Shown here: piece by piece, positions 10,820-22,689 of the stretch
Layout of the letters: the number at the start of each line of letters is the position of its first letter
Position numbering within the stretch: the first letter of the stretch is position 1
From: Symsagittifera roscoffensis
Lineage: Eukaryota > Xenacoelomorpha > Acoela > Convolutidae
DNA: 64,000 nucleotides
Direction of reading: 5' to 3'
NCBI RefSeq assembly: GCF_963678635.1
Contig: NC_087068.1
Coordinates: 34,915,436-34,979,435 of the forward strand
Position numbers and translations under genes: made by a program
Notes under the pieces: generated by a model
What the model was told of the DNA's origin: nothing
Databases searched by the model: none
What the model saw: the letters and a program-made list of their open reading frames with translations, nothing else

Positions 10820-13800
10820 GGAAGAGTAGTTTTGTATGGTGAATTATTATATACATGTAATGCTATGATATATGTGTTTCTGTTTTGAGCGTATTTGATA
10901 GATGAAATCGTTACACTATAAAAATATGGATTGGTTTGAATTTGAAATCGGACAGATACAATTTCGCTGCTATCACGTTCTGTAAGTGGTTTTAAATGCT
11001 TTTGTTGATTATATACATAATAAAGTTTTGAAAAAAAGCGGTTCTTTATTTCATATTTAGAAAATTGGTAGGGATGTATTGTTGAGCTTTGTATAATTAA
11101 GTTTTGTTTGTATTTTGCTGTTTAAGATGTATACAGTAGGGACAAATTTTGTTCTAAATGGGATTCCGACTATGGTAGTGTAAAATCTGTGATGTGAAAA
11201 ATTGTTTGAAAAGTTTAATTAGAAATTTGTTTTGTTCCATTGTTCGTGTTGGTATAAGGGATAGTTGAATTTTTTCATAATTTTTAAATCGCAGCTTGTG
11301 CAGTGGCTAGTTTGCTAAAAAATTTTGAAAAGATATTTTGGATGTTGGATTCCATTTCATGTAAGGATTTTGATAATGTTTGATTGTGCGCCATCGTCGA
11401 TTAAATTTTTTTTTTAAATATCTGGTGTTTGAAAAATTTTATTTTTCGGACATTCTAAAAGTATTGGGGTTATCCACCTTTTTTTATGAGGTGGCACTTT
11501 ATTCCCTGTTTTTTGGTATACATTATTCATACTTGAGGTGTTTTCAATTATATGTGGTGTATAGCTCATGGTATTTTGGTTGTTATTTGATTCTTGAGGG
11601 TTTAAACTGATAAAAAAAAATTTAAAACAATTCGATTGGATTGGTATCTCATATTCATTTTCTATTTTAAGCATGTTAATAATGAGCGTGTTTTCTGTTT
11701 CGCTTCCCGATTCTGCGCTTTCACAGTGTATGTGGTTTAGTTTAAGTTTCTGTAATGTCAAAACCTGGATGTCCGGGGTTGTTTCATTTGTAGAATGAAT
11801 TTGGTTGATTTGTCTTTGATGTTTCGGTGTACTTTTTCTGTAGTTTCGATTTTGTTTGTTCGAATATTGAGGACTATTTTGATGTGGTGATTGATAAGAG
11901 TTTCAGGATCTGTTTTGAATTTGTTATTTTTCTTTTTAGAATTATCACGGGATCTATCATTATAGTAGTTATTATAGGTCTATTGTTTGAATAGTTTTGT
12001 GGTCTTTTCTTTGAGTGATTTCGGTTTTGATTGTTTGAGTTATTTCAATTGTTTCGATTATTTGACTTATTTTTTACTTGAGTTATTTCAACTATTCGAA
12101 GAAAATCTTGGACGATCATTGGAATAACATATGTTTCAATTGTTTGAGTATGACCGACTTTGTTATAGTTTGAGTAATTACTGTTAGTAGTCACTATTAG
12201 AGTAATTTTTTCAATACTGATTGTTTTGACCGTTTGATCTGCTATATCTGTTTTGTGAATACTTTTGTGAATTCTGTCGATCTGGTGATCTTCCGCGAAA
12301 ATTTTTTGAGTAGGGGGATTGTGATCTGTTTTTACTATAGAGTTTTGGGAGTGGTTCACTTGGGCTATTGTTACTTTCAACGTTTTTATTTGTTGGTAAA
12401 TTCTGATTTTTCTATGTAATGGCAAAGAAGTTTGCTTGGTTCTGTGTTTTGGTGGTAAATATAAAATTTCGTGTTGTTTTTGTCTGCAATGAGCAATGCT
12501 ATGTCCTTAATCACGACAATAATTCTACTACTGTTTGATTGATGGTTTCCCTTTGAATTTTGGATTCTTCTCGTAAATGTTTAGGGTCTGAGTAACCTAT
12601 TTTGCTAACTCTTTGTCAGATTCTTCGGTATTAATTTTATATGTGAAGTTGTTTTGACATTATTTTTCTATTGTACTTTTAAATTTTCTGTTTTCTCTTT
12701 TCATTGTTATTTCAGCTTGCTCTAAATTGTCTACTAGTTTTCGAAAAACTATATCAGGTTTTCGGGTTGATGATGGATGGATGCTCTTTCTTTATTGCAA
12801 TTTTTGATAATTGTGGTGTTAGTCATCATCAGATTTTCTGTCATTTTCGTCTTTCTTGATCATGTGTATTACGAGAACACGCCTTCCGTACTTGAATATG
12901 TATTCTTACTGCGAGTTGTTTTATTGTTTCGTTCGGATGCCTACAATTTTTGTTGCATAAAACTGTTCGATGTTGTTTGATTCGTTCAGATTCGAACAGT
13001 TTTTTAAAAACCATGCAGAAATCGTTTCCAATCGGATTTAATTTCTATAGGTAAAGCTATAAACCATTTTTGAGCTGAGCCACCGAGTGTGGTTTGGATT
13101 AATGCTGTACGTCTATGCATGCAATTTTGTTGTAGGGTTGTGTTTAGGGGTTCGTGGCCTATGTTTTAGGTTAAATTTGCTGTCACGTCATTTACATAGT
13201 CTTCTACTGAGTACGCAGGATCTGTTACCGTAAATTCTATAAATTTTTTATTGGACGTTATAGATGATCCGCCCATAAGGTATGGATTCGTTGTCATTTG
13301 TATTGATTCTGTTGGGTTGTTTGTGTAAAACTTGTGAGTTGGTTTTTTTGTAATTTTGTGTTGATGGAAATAGTAAGATAATGGGATTTTTTTTCTCATT
13401 GATTCGAGTTTGTAACTCTGCGTAATTGTATTGTTTTTGTGGTTGTATCTTATTACTAGAGTGTAGTTGATTTTGGCTTTGAAAAAATTGTTAAAATTGT
13501 TGTTGTGGTTGCTGTGATTGTTAAGGGTTCATTTACGGTTCAAAAATATCTGGTTGAAATTATCATCTGGTTGATCTATATTATTCCAGTGATTATTTCG
13601 TTGATTATTCTTATGTTGTTGTTGAATTTGAAAGTTTTTTATTTTGTTCAAAAAATGGATACTTTTCAGTGCGGTCGGTCGAAGTTTGTTGTTTATTGTT
13701 TGAAAAAATGATTAGGATATTGGGTTTGGTTTTGTTGAATGTAGTTATCTTCTTGGGTTGATTTTTTTGAGACATTGGTTTTGATAATGGATTGCTTATA

Positions 13801-14291
13801 CTATTTTTTTGTGAAAATTTCCTAGTTATCTTTATCGAAGTTATTGCCGTTTTTGTGTTTACTAGAGTGTCGTTTTTTGGTTATTGGTCTATGAGTTTGG
13901 TTATCCATATGCGAGTAAGTGGGGTTAATCAGTGTTTTAACTGTTGATTATAAGGTTGTTTGTGAGAAAGCAGTAATAGTTTTGTTATGTGTTGTTGTAT
14001 TTATTAGGGAATTAATTTGTTGTGTTGTTGTATGTAGTGTTTCAACTATTCCTTTATTTACAAAGTGTGATGGAAATTGGATATCTTGGTGTGTTAAATT
14101 TCTAGTTCCTTTAAGGGTTGTAGGTGTATTTATGAACGTTGAATATATGCTGTCATTGGTCGATCTATCAATAAACATTGTATTGTAAACTAAAGGTGCA
14201 GTGTCAGTTTTGAGTGGAGTTACTCTTAAAAAAAATTTTTTTTACGGAAATAGTAGCGATTTGCTGCACTAGGAATATCTTTTGGGATTAA
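10820..14291 (-). pseudogene. Copy B: gag (capsid, CCHC, basic tail) and protease-like remnant
   Basis: Reading from 14291 down, an N-terminal Gag segment is followed by a capsid segment around 13399-12600. It has YSVEDYVNDV, the W-rich GGSAQKWF motif and the later SDWKRFLHGF block, which resemble the major homology part of Ty3/gypsy Gag. A single CX2CX4HX4C-like knuckle, damaged by stops, lies near 12530-12480 (GHSIAHC), then an Asn/Ser/Arg-rich tail. A 115-codon open piece (11761-11414) corresponds to the start of the next gene, possibly protease: TLIINML at its front, and an IPF-type segment further downstream near 11160. The frame is broken many times. Confidence 0.75.
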
Positions 14292-15138
14292 ATGTGGAAT
14301 AAAAATTTCGTAAATCAGTAAACCAGTAAGACTCTATAATTGGAACCAACCAAAGAGGCGTTTTGAAAATTGCACATTAACTGTGATTAGGCACGAAAAA
14401 CAACTCAATACGATGAAAATTTCGACGATTTTTCTACCCTTTTTTTATCATCCAACCACAAAGCGGTCCCGCTAGAGGACAAATACAGTTTTGCCATAAC
14501 CTTACTGCAAAGTTGTTCGACTGAAAAAAAAAGCCCATGAAACAAGAATTTCCTGAAAAAAAGTTCAGAGACATGTATTAGATCACTATTTACCAGGCAT
14601 CAGTATTTTGAGTCACCTTGCAGTACATTTAAATACGAAATTCTACCACCACAATCATCAAATCAACTACCTCAACGAATACAAACTGATGATATAGATT
14701 AAGATTTCCCAAAAAAATTCACAGAAAAAAAATCAAAAAAATACAATATCAAAACTCACAAAGAGCAAACACATTTTTCACAAACAATGTCTTTTCCATC
14801 ATTTATAGCTAGATTTCTATATTAGAAAAAAAAACGACACGTTTTATGAATCACCACCGCAAACATCTCGACATGCAAAAGAAAGACGAGAAATAATCTT
14901 TTCTCACGATGTTTAGACTCAATTCGTGAAACACTCAATGACATTAAAATATCAAAAATAATAAATTTTGATCTACGAAGAACCTTAGCTTGGTTGATAA
15001 TAGATCATTTTCAACACAATTTGGACTTATTCTCACAGGCAAGAAAAAAACCGACCACGAAACAGACGATAAAACAGTATTAGCAGACAAAACTGATTAT
15101 GTATGAGACCCTGAATGGTCTACTATTGTAATTTTTAA
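14292..15138 (+). other. Spacer of the inverted repeat, holding the 5' part of copy C gag
   Basis: Single-copy turn between the two arms. From 14292 it aligns with 50350 onward in the fourth copy, so it is the natural 5' continuation of plus-strand copy C. A candidate Gag start, ATG at 14787 (MSFPSFIARF), soon meets a stop; degraded coding then runs on (LAWLIIDHFQHNLDL). Confidence 0.65.
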
Positions 15139-18100
15139 AATCCCAAAAGATATTCCTAGTGCAGCAATCGCTACTATTTCCGTACAAAAAAAAAATTTTT
15201 TTTTTGGAGTAACTGCACTCACAACTGACACTGCACCTTTTATTTACAATACAATGTTTATTGATTGATCAAGCAATGACAGCATATATTCAACGTTCAT
15301 AAATACACCTACAACCCTTAAGGGAACTAGAAAATCAACACACCAAGATATCCAAACTCAATCACACTTTGTAAATAAAGGAATGTTTGAAACACTACAT
15401 ACAACAACACAACAAATTAATTCCCCAATAAATATAACACCACATAACAAAACTATTACTGCTTCCCCATAAACATTTTTATAATCAACAGTTAAAACAT
15501 TGGTTAACCCCAATTACTCGCATATGGATAACCAAACTCATAGACCAATAACCAAAAAACGACACTCTAGTAAACACAAAAACGGCAATAACTTCGATAA
15601 CTATAATTATGAAATTTTCACAAAAAAATAGTATAAGCAATCCATTATCAAAACTAATTTCTCAAAAAAAAACAAAAAAAAACAACCCAAGAAGATAACT
15701 ATATTCAACAAAACCAAACCCAATTTCCTAATCATTTTTTTAACGATAAAAAAAACTCCGACAGACCGCACTGAAAAGTATCCATTTTTGAACAAAATAA
15801 AGACTTTCAAAATCAACAACAACATAACAATAATCAACGAAATAATCACTGGAATAATATAGATCAACCAGATGATAATTTCAACCAGATATTTTTGAAC
15901 CGTAAATGAACCCTTAACAATCACAGCAACCACAACAACAATTTTAACAATTTTTTCAAAGCCAAAATCAACTACACTCTAGTAATAAGATACAACCACA
16001 AAAACAATACAATTACGCAGAGTTACAAACTCGAATCAAGGAGAAACAAAATCCCATTATCTTACTATTTTCATCAACACAAAATTACAAAAAACCAAGT
16101 CACAAGTTTTACCCAAACACCAAACCTAACAGCATCAATACAAATGACAACGAATCCATACCTTATGGGCGGATCATCTATAACATCCAATAAAAATTTA
16201 TAGAATTTACGGGAACAGATTCTGCGTACTCAGTAGAAGACTATGTAAATGATGTGACAGCAAATTAAACCTAAAATATAGGCCACGAACCCCTAAACAC
16301 AACCCTACATCAAAATTGGATGCATAGACGTACAGCATTAATCCAAACCACACTCGGAGGCGCAGCTCAAAAATGGTCTTTAGCTTCACCTATAGAAATT
16401 AAATCCAATTGGAAACGATTTACGCATGGTTTATAAAAAACTTCCAATCTGAACGAATCAAACAACATCAAACAATTTTATGCAACAAAAATTGTAGGCA
16501 TCCGAACGAAACAATAAAACAACTCGCAGTAAGAATACATTTTCAAGTACGAAAGGCGTGTTCTCTTAATACACATGATCATGAAAAACGAAAATGACAG
16601 AAAATCTGATGATGACTAACACCACAATTATCAAAAATTGCAATAAAAAAAGAGCATCCATCCATCATCAACCCGAGAACCTGATATAGTTTTTCGAAAA
16701 CTAGTAGACAAATTAGAACAAGCTGAAATTACATTGAAAAGAGAAAACAGAAAATTTAAAAAGTACAATAGAAAAATATTGTCAAAACAACTCACATATA
16801 AAATTAATACCGAAGAATCTGACAAAGTGTTAGCAAAATAGTTTACTCAGACCTTAACCATCTATGAGAAGAATCCAAAATTCAAAGGCAAACCATCAAT
16901 CAAAAAATGGTAGAATTAATGTCGTGGTTATGGACATAGAATTGCTCATTGCAGACAAAAACAACACGAAATTTTAAATTTACCACCAAAACACACAGAA
17001 CCAAGCAAACCTCCTTGCCTTTACATAGAAAAATCAGAATTTACCAACAAATAAAAACGTTGAAAGTAACAATAGCCCAGGTGAACCACTCCCAAACCTC
17101 TATAGTAAAAACAGATCACAATCCCCCTACTCAAAAAGCTTTCGCGGAAGATCACGAGATAGACAGAATTCACAAAATTTTTCACAAAATAGATATAGCA
17201 GATCAAACGGTCAAAACAATCAGTATCGAAAAAATTACTCTAATAGTGACCACTAACAGTAATTACTCAAACTATAACAGAAGTCGGTCATACTCAAACC
17301 ATCGAAACAGATGTTGTTCCAATGACCGTCCAAGATTTTCTTCGAATAGTGGAAATAACTCAGTCAGGTAAAAAATCAGTCAAGTAATCGAAAAAATTGA
17401 AATAACTCAAACAATCAAAACAAAAATCACTCATAGAAAAGACCACAAAACTATTCAAACAATAGACTATATAATAACTACTATAATAATAGATCCCGTG
17501 ATAATTCTAAAAAAAAACAAATTCAAAACAGATCCTGAAACTCTTATCAATCACCACGTCAAAATAGTCCTCAATATTCAAACAAACAAAATCGAAACTG
17601 CGGAAAAAGTACACCGAAACATCAAAGACAAATCAACCAAATTCATTCTACAAATGAAACAAGCCCGGACATCCAGGTTTTGACATTACAGGAACTTCAA
17701 AACTACAACTAAACCAATAACACAGTGAAAGCGCAGATTACGGAAGCGCAACAGAAAACACGCTCATTATTAACCTGCTTGAAATAGAAAATGATTATGA
17801 GATACCAATCCAATCGAATTGTTTTAAAATTTTTTTTATCAGTTTAAACCCTCAAGAACCGAATAACAACCAAGATACCATGAACTATACACCACATATA
17901 ACTGAAAACACCTCAAGTATCAATCATGTATACCAAAATACAGGGAATAGTGTGCCACCTCAAAAATAAAAAACGTGGATAATCCCAATACTTTTAGAAT
18001 GTCCGAAAAATAAAGTCTTTCAAACACCAGATCTTTAAAAAGAATTTTCAATCGAAAATACCTCTTCAAAATTTTTTAGCAAACTAGCCACTGCACAAGC

Positions 18101-18340
18101 TGCGATTTAACAAATTATGAAAAAATTCAATTATCACTTATACCAACACAAACAATGGAACGAAACAAATTTCTAATTAACCTTTTCAAACAATTTTTCA
18201 TATCACAGAATTTACACTACCATAGTCGGAATCCCATTTAGAACTAAATATGTCCCAACTGTATACATCTCAAACAGCAAAATACAAACAAAAGCTAATT
18301 ATACAAAGCTCAACAATACATCTCTATCAATTTTCTAAAG
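14787..18340 (+). pseudogene. Copy C: gag and protease-like region, broken
   Basis: The structural polyprotein of a Ty3/gypsy-type retroelement on the plus strand. Its capsid segment (about 16180-16600) reads YSVEDYVNDVTAN, TTLGGAAQKWS, NWKRFTHWF, then the basic RHPNETIKQLAVRI. A zinc knuckle near 16930-16970 (CRGYGHRIAHC) has lost its first Cys to stops. An Asn/Ser/Arg-rich tail follows (about 17010-17480). The next gene begins near 17690 and carries IPIQSNCFKIFF and VGIPFRTKYVPT. The latter lies where the ILG-type end of a retropepsin would be, but no DTG/DSG triad survives. Many stops and frameshifts. No RT follows: sequence jumps to mid-ORF4 near 18590. Confidence 0.75.
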
Positions 18341-18589
18341 ATAAAATAAAGAACCGCTTTTTTCAAAACTTTATCATATATATAATTAACAAAAAAAACA
18401 TTTAAAACCACTTACAGAACGTGATAGCAGCGAAATTGTATCTGTCCGATTTCAAATTAAAACCAATCCATAATTTTTTTAGTGTAACGATTTCATCTAT
18501 CAAATACGCTCAAAACACAAACACAGATACCATAGCATTACATGTATATAATAATTCACCATACCAAATTACTCTTCCGTTATAATTTT

Positions 18590-19739
18590 TAGGATATTGT
18601 GGAACAACTGCAACGATAAGGCAAAAGCAAAATTCAACAACTATAATAGACAGACACATTAATCACCCTCGACGCAAAAGAAATACGTAGACAAAAATTC
18701 CCTACTCTCAACACTTTTATGGATTTCCTGCTATAACTTTTCTAACTCACTTAAAATACCTTTAATAAATAATCCGACTAACAACGAACTTTGCGTCTCT
18801 CTCTTTCTACAATTAACTAATGCACTTCGCATAAATCAATTCATCGCCATAGGCTTGAATCAAACACCAAACCGATTCATTGCACAAAAAGTTAATCGAT
18901 TCTCTTAACAACTATGACTTCAATGGCACAAGATATATGGAAGATTCACCATACGACAATGACCCTAACATAAACCCACAAGTAACCGAAAAATTCCTCA
19001 TCACTATATTTTTCATCTTGACAGCACAAAGAAAAAACTTCGACAAAATCATAGATCACGCATTAACAAATACTTAAGCTCAGGAGCCCTTCTTCAACAA
19101 ATTCAATCACTTTGCACTATCAGTTAATTTTCTCACAAACCAAAAAAAAAGGAAACGAGATATTCAGTGCTCGCATGAAGTTATGTTAAAATCGAAAAAC
19201 GAAACTAACTCACACGTATATTTAATGTACAGTCATCCAACGGCACTTCATACACAGTTCTCCATCCCGTAACCCACATCATCGCTCTTATGTTTATTAA
19301 CTCAAAAAAACACATCCTCCTATTTCTGAAACTTCGCAAATTGCATCAAATCTACTAACTTGCACGATATCCTCTGAAAATACGATCCTGTCATTCAGAT
19401 GTTTTTATTTTGCCACTTAACTAACGCCTTGCCACCAGAAGACGCCGATCGCATGATCAACCCCCACGATTATGTACAGCCCATCGAAGTACACCTACTA
19501 AAATATGAACTTAAATTTAAACTCAATCACAAGCTCTACAACATAATACATAAATTAAACCACGAATTTTCATCTGCTACCGACAAAGCAAACATCATCA
19601 GAGCTTTTGAACTTCTTCGGCCACTGCGTCGTACTAAAAATGTAATATGCATGCTTGCTAAGCTTTTAGTGAGGTCCGACACCATTAAAGCTCGCTTCTT
19701 CCATGGATTTTTCCTGACCCCTAATCTTTGTAAGTAAAA
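18590..19739 (+). pseudogene. Copy C: C-terminal half of ORF4, broken
   Basis: Begins at the same point within ORF4 as copy B (WNNCNDKAKAKFNN, WISCYNFSN) and runs to the C-terminal block. The last piece is open for 112 codons (19399-19737) and keeps DYVQPIEV, KLNHKLYNIIHKLNHEFSS and the later TKNVICMLAKLL. Stops interrupt it near 18905, 19077 and 19270. Protein identity of this block to copy D in a different location suggests past selection on ORF4. Confidence 0.75.
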
Positions 19740-19815
19740 TTTTGATAATTACTTCTAACACAAATAAAAAAGACACTCACCATTTTTACACGTGTGTCTC
19801 ACCTTTCTTTTTCAG
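19730..19815 (+). other. Copy C: intron-like segment at the end of ORF4
   Basis: Donor TTT|GTAAGT at 19730, CTTCTAAC branch-like motif, and acceptor CTTTCTTTTTCAG ending at 19815; 86 nt. Splicing would replace the last two codons and stop shortly after. Confidence 0.55.
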
Positions 19816-21310
19816 ATCTCATCTAGCAATCATGTAGACGAATCAAATAAAAAAATTAAAAAACGTTCTCAATTTTCGATTCATAATTCTAACTATGTTT
19901 TATAAATTGTTCCAGTGCGATAAAATTCTGATTGATAATTTTGTAGTAAAACTGAAGATTGAAAAAGTAAAATAAAAAAAAGAAAAACAAAAATGCACAC
20001 ATTTCACGCACCCACTCGCTCACACTTCACGCAATTTTTCCACACAAATATGCAACTCGCGCTCGTAAAATTGTTTAATAAATCAATTTCAAGTCTTATA
20101 AACTAACTGATACCAGATTTTTTTGCAATCGGCCGTTTCAAAACTTTACCTTAACCCGGTTGTAAGGAATCATGGTTAAGCTTAAATTAACAAACGCAGC
20201 TTATCAATGCCACAAAACCAACCGCATGTATGATAAAGGCTAACGGTACCAAAACCACGTTAAAGCCAGATTAAAACTGGATAAACTATTCTTTTGAAAC
20301 CCTCCTTCAAGTTTTATTGAAACTTTTTGAAGCACTGAGAACTCAAAAGAACAACACAAAACACGACATCTTTTTTTGATAAACGGGCACTAAGAAACCC
20401 ACATATGGAAAAACACCTGATATAAAAGATCAAAAAGTTGAACACAAAAAGCGACTCTGCTCAAAGAGACGGTAAAATCATACCCAAACAACTGGCCTAA
20501 CCCACCAGTAAAGGACGTCCAGAGTATGCTTCATGCCGGTGTTACAACCGAGCAACATCACGCTTAAGACAGACACTCCTTTTTTTGACAAGAGTAGCTT
20601 TAGGGTGAGCAACTCTTTAAGAAAACCGAAGCTAAACAAAACGCTTTTGCGAAAACTTCTAATAAAAAAATCATAACTAAAACTGATATCCAGATATAAC
20701 GAGATACTAACAAGATGCAGATGCAACTATGCAAGAGCAAAACAAGAGCAGGAAAAGGAAATGAAAACTCGATGACTTTCCGACTCTGGAAAGGCAAATC
20801 TATTGGTTTGTTGTCGAAGTCACAACCATCAAAGGATTTAAAGGATGGACCCAACATCGCACTGAAGGTGTCCATTGAAGAAGAACAATGGCCACTCTAT
20901 GTTGATCTCACATACGAAACCTCGTCACTTTGCGCTTCACACAGAAAAGTCGAATCCACCCACCTCGCCTTTCGACGAATAGTTGAGAACGCACGTGGTC
21001 TCGCTCTAGCTTAACGAAATTAACACATCCGTGGTGTCGGTATTGCATAAATCTAAAACCCTAACTCAATCACTCAACACGATCCACATACACGCGACTC
21101 ACCTCTAAAGGAACTAACCCCTGTGCCCTTTCTCTCCAGGAAGACAACTACTCTGCAACATTTTTTTGATCTTTTCATTCACGCAGCCACTTCTTTAAAA
21201 GAATCTACTCAAAGAATCAAGAAATAATTCCATCCGTCCTTCACTACGAAAACATTAAACTTGAAACTCTTTGAGCCCCGGATGAGTGGAACCAGTTTAA
21301 AACTAGTTTA
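19816..21310 (+). mobile_element. Copy C: LTR-like 3' region
   Basis: The plus-strand version of the LTR-like block: inverse of CTTTGAGCAG near 20460, of AGGAGTGTCTGTC near 20565-20585, and GGAACCAGTTTAAAAC near 21288-21303, which mirrors the end block at 5080 and 54438. The outer end is about 21310. Confidence 0.6.
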
Positions 21311-21329
21311 TATCCAATTGTGTTTTTGA

Positions 21330-22060
21330 TAAAACACCCCTTTAAAAGAATGAAGATTACTTACGGAAACTTAATTTTTGGATTTTTTGAGTTTTGTCTT
21401 GCATTCAACGGAAAACTTTTCATAATATTTTTAATAGGTCATTTTAAAACAGAAACAAGTATAGCCAGTTGCTATGCAAATTGACCAAAACAATGAAAAA
21501 AAATTGCAAATTTTGGTGATATATTGCAATAGGTGGTAATTTTAGGTTAAATAGCTGGATCAATTTTGTTATAGTTTGCACAGTATTTACAATTTAGTTT
21601 TTTGGCAAACGAAGTGTATAAAAATTGAATTTTGTAATAACATTTCATGTGACAAATTAATTTATATACAAAAACTATCTTGGCATCACGTATATTTGAC
21701 TGAAAGAGAACTGACTAAATTATGCAATAAATCTCAACTTTAATACATGCACTGTAGGTCGAATTACCAGCTGTTGTAACATATCATTAAAACTTTTCTT
21801 TTGCAGATGAGTTGCTTTTATGGCGTTTTTTGTTCAAAGAGTGAATAAAAAGTATGAGCGAAAGCCTAGAACAAAAAACTCATTGATAGTAAAAACAAAG
21901 TAGACACTTTCGATAGGAGTTTTCGATAGTTCTTTCAGAAATTTTTTTGTTCCATTTTTTTTCCAGTACCTAACAAATCCAAGTTCTAGTACCTAAAAAA
22001 TATAAAGAAACGCAAAGACAAAACTCCTATATATTTACAGTGGTCGGAACAACAGGCATG
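21330..22060. other. Stretch without recognised feature
   Basis: About 730 bases of AT-rich DNA between copy C and a tRNA-derived repeat. No sustained frame, repeat or known motif was found. Confidence 0.45.
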
Positions 22061-22120
22061 AAGCTCAGGTTGTTCCAATTACAGTACAGATTTCAAGCGA
22101 GTACACCAGCGGATTTAGGA

Positions 22121-22142
22121 GGAGGGGGCGGATGCCCCTCCC
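22121..22142. repeat. GC-rich hairpin
   Basis: GGAGGGGGC and GCCCCTCC flank a short GGAT loop, forming an 8-9 bp stem with one bulge. It stands out from the AT-rich background and sits just downstream (minus strand) of the Pol III boxes. Confidence 0.6.
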
Positions 22143-22148
22143 CTTTAG

Positions 22149-22192
22149 GGATTCGAACCCCTGCTGACCCAAAGAGTCCCCCAGTTGTACTA
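22149..22192 (-). repeat. tRNA-derived Pol III promoter (SINE head), minus strand
   Basis: On the minus strand an A box TAGTACAACTGG (22192-22181) and a perfect B box GGTTCGAATCC (22159-22149) lie 21 nt apart. The spacing is shorter than in most tRNA genes. No cloverleaf forms, so this is a SINE or tRNA relic. A possible body is the GC-rich segment to its left; the tail was not defined. Confidence 0.55.
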
Positions 22193-22689
22193 ATTTCAGA
22201 TATCGAGTTTTGGCTGATTGACCATAAATACTTTCTACGGGCGCCTTCGGCGTCAAAATGACCTACCTTTGAGAGAGGAGCGCGCGCAGAAAAAACGCAA
22301 TTTTTTGGTACACATTTTCCAAAAAGAGCCTAAAAACGCATTTTTTGGCCTGTTTTTTTTTTAATTTGCCTGCGGCCCAAAAAAATATGGTCAGAATGAG
22401 GTCCTCATTGTAAGTTGGGAGAGCTCAGAAAAATCAGAAAATCAAATTGGTCGACTTTAAAAAAAAATAAACAAAAATTTCGATTTTTTTCTGAAAATCA
22501 ACCCATATGAAAATCCTAAATCTGCCCATGAAGGAGTATCAAACACTTCGATCGTTGTTCAATTGTTTCGAAAATTGAAATCTAGCCTCAACTTATGAAT
22601 TATAATGACACTCGGCTGCTCCCCTGTCACTTGAACTCCACTGGCACTTGGCGGAATCCTGACTCCGTCGCTATTAACCGTCAATCTAC

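Larger units (their letters stand above)
8852..14291 (-). mobile_element. Retroelement copy B (minus), left arm of a 5.4-kb inverted repeat
   Basis: An internally deleted member of the same family: gag, a protease-like segment, the C-terminal half of ORF4, then part of the LTR. RT, RNase H, integrase, env and the ORF4 N-terminus are absent. The whole interval matches the inverse of 15139-20632 with scattered substitutions and small indels. The left end joins copy A env sequence abruptly at about 8851. The inner end at about 14291 is the turn of the inverted repeat. Confidence 0.85.
15139..20632 (+). mobile_element. Retroelement copy C (plus), right arm of the 5.4-kb inverted repeat
   Basis: Inverse match to 8852-14291, with the same internal deletion of pol, env and N-terminal ORF4. 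The copy extends left through the spacer (from 14292) and right to about 21310, beyond the arm. It is thus longer than copy B at both ends. Confidence 0.85.

Noticed and set aside
12234-14188. Several plus-strand open frames of 60-90 codons, rich in Val, Leu and Phe
   Set aside because: They are antisense to the gag remnant of copy B, and the same frames appear inverted in copy C; the hydrophobic look comes from the AT-rich reverse strand.
20478-20875. Minus-strand frames of 82 and 91 codons opposite the copy C LTR
   Set aside because: They lie in LTR-like non-coding sequence and are not kept in copies A, B or D.
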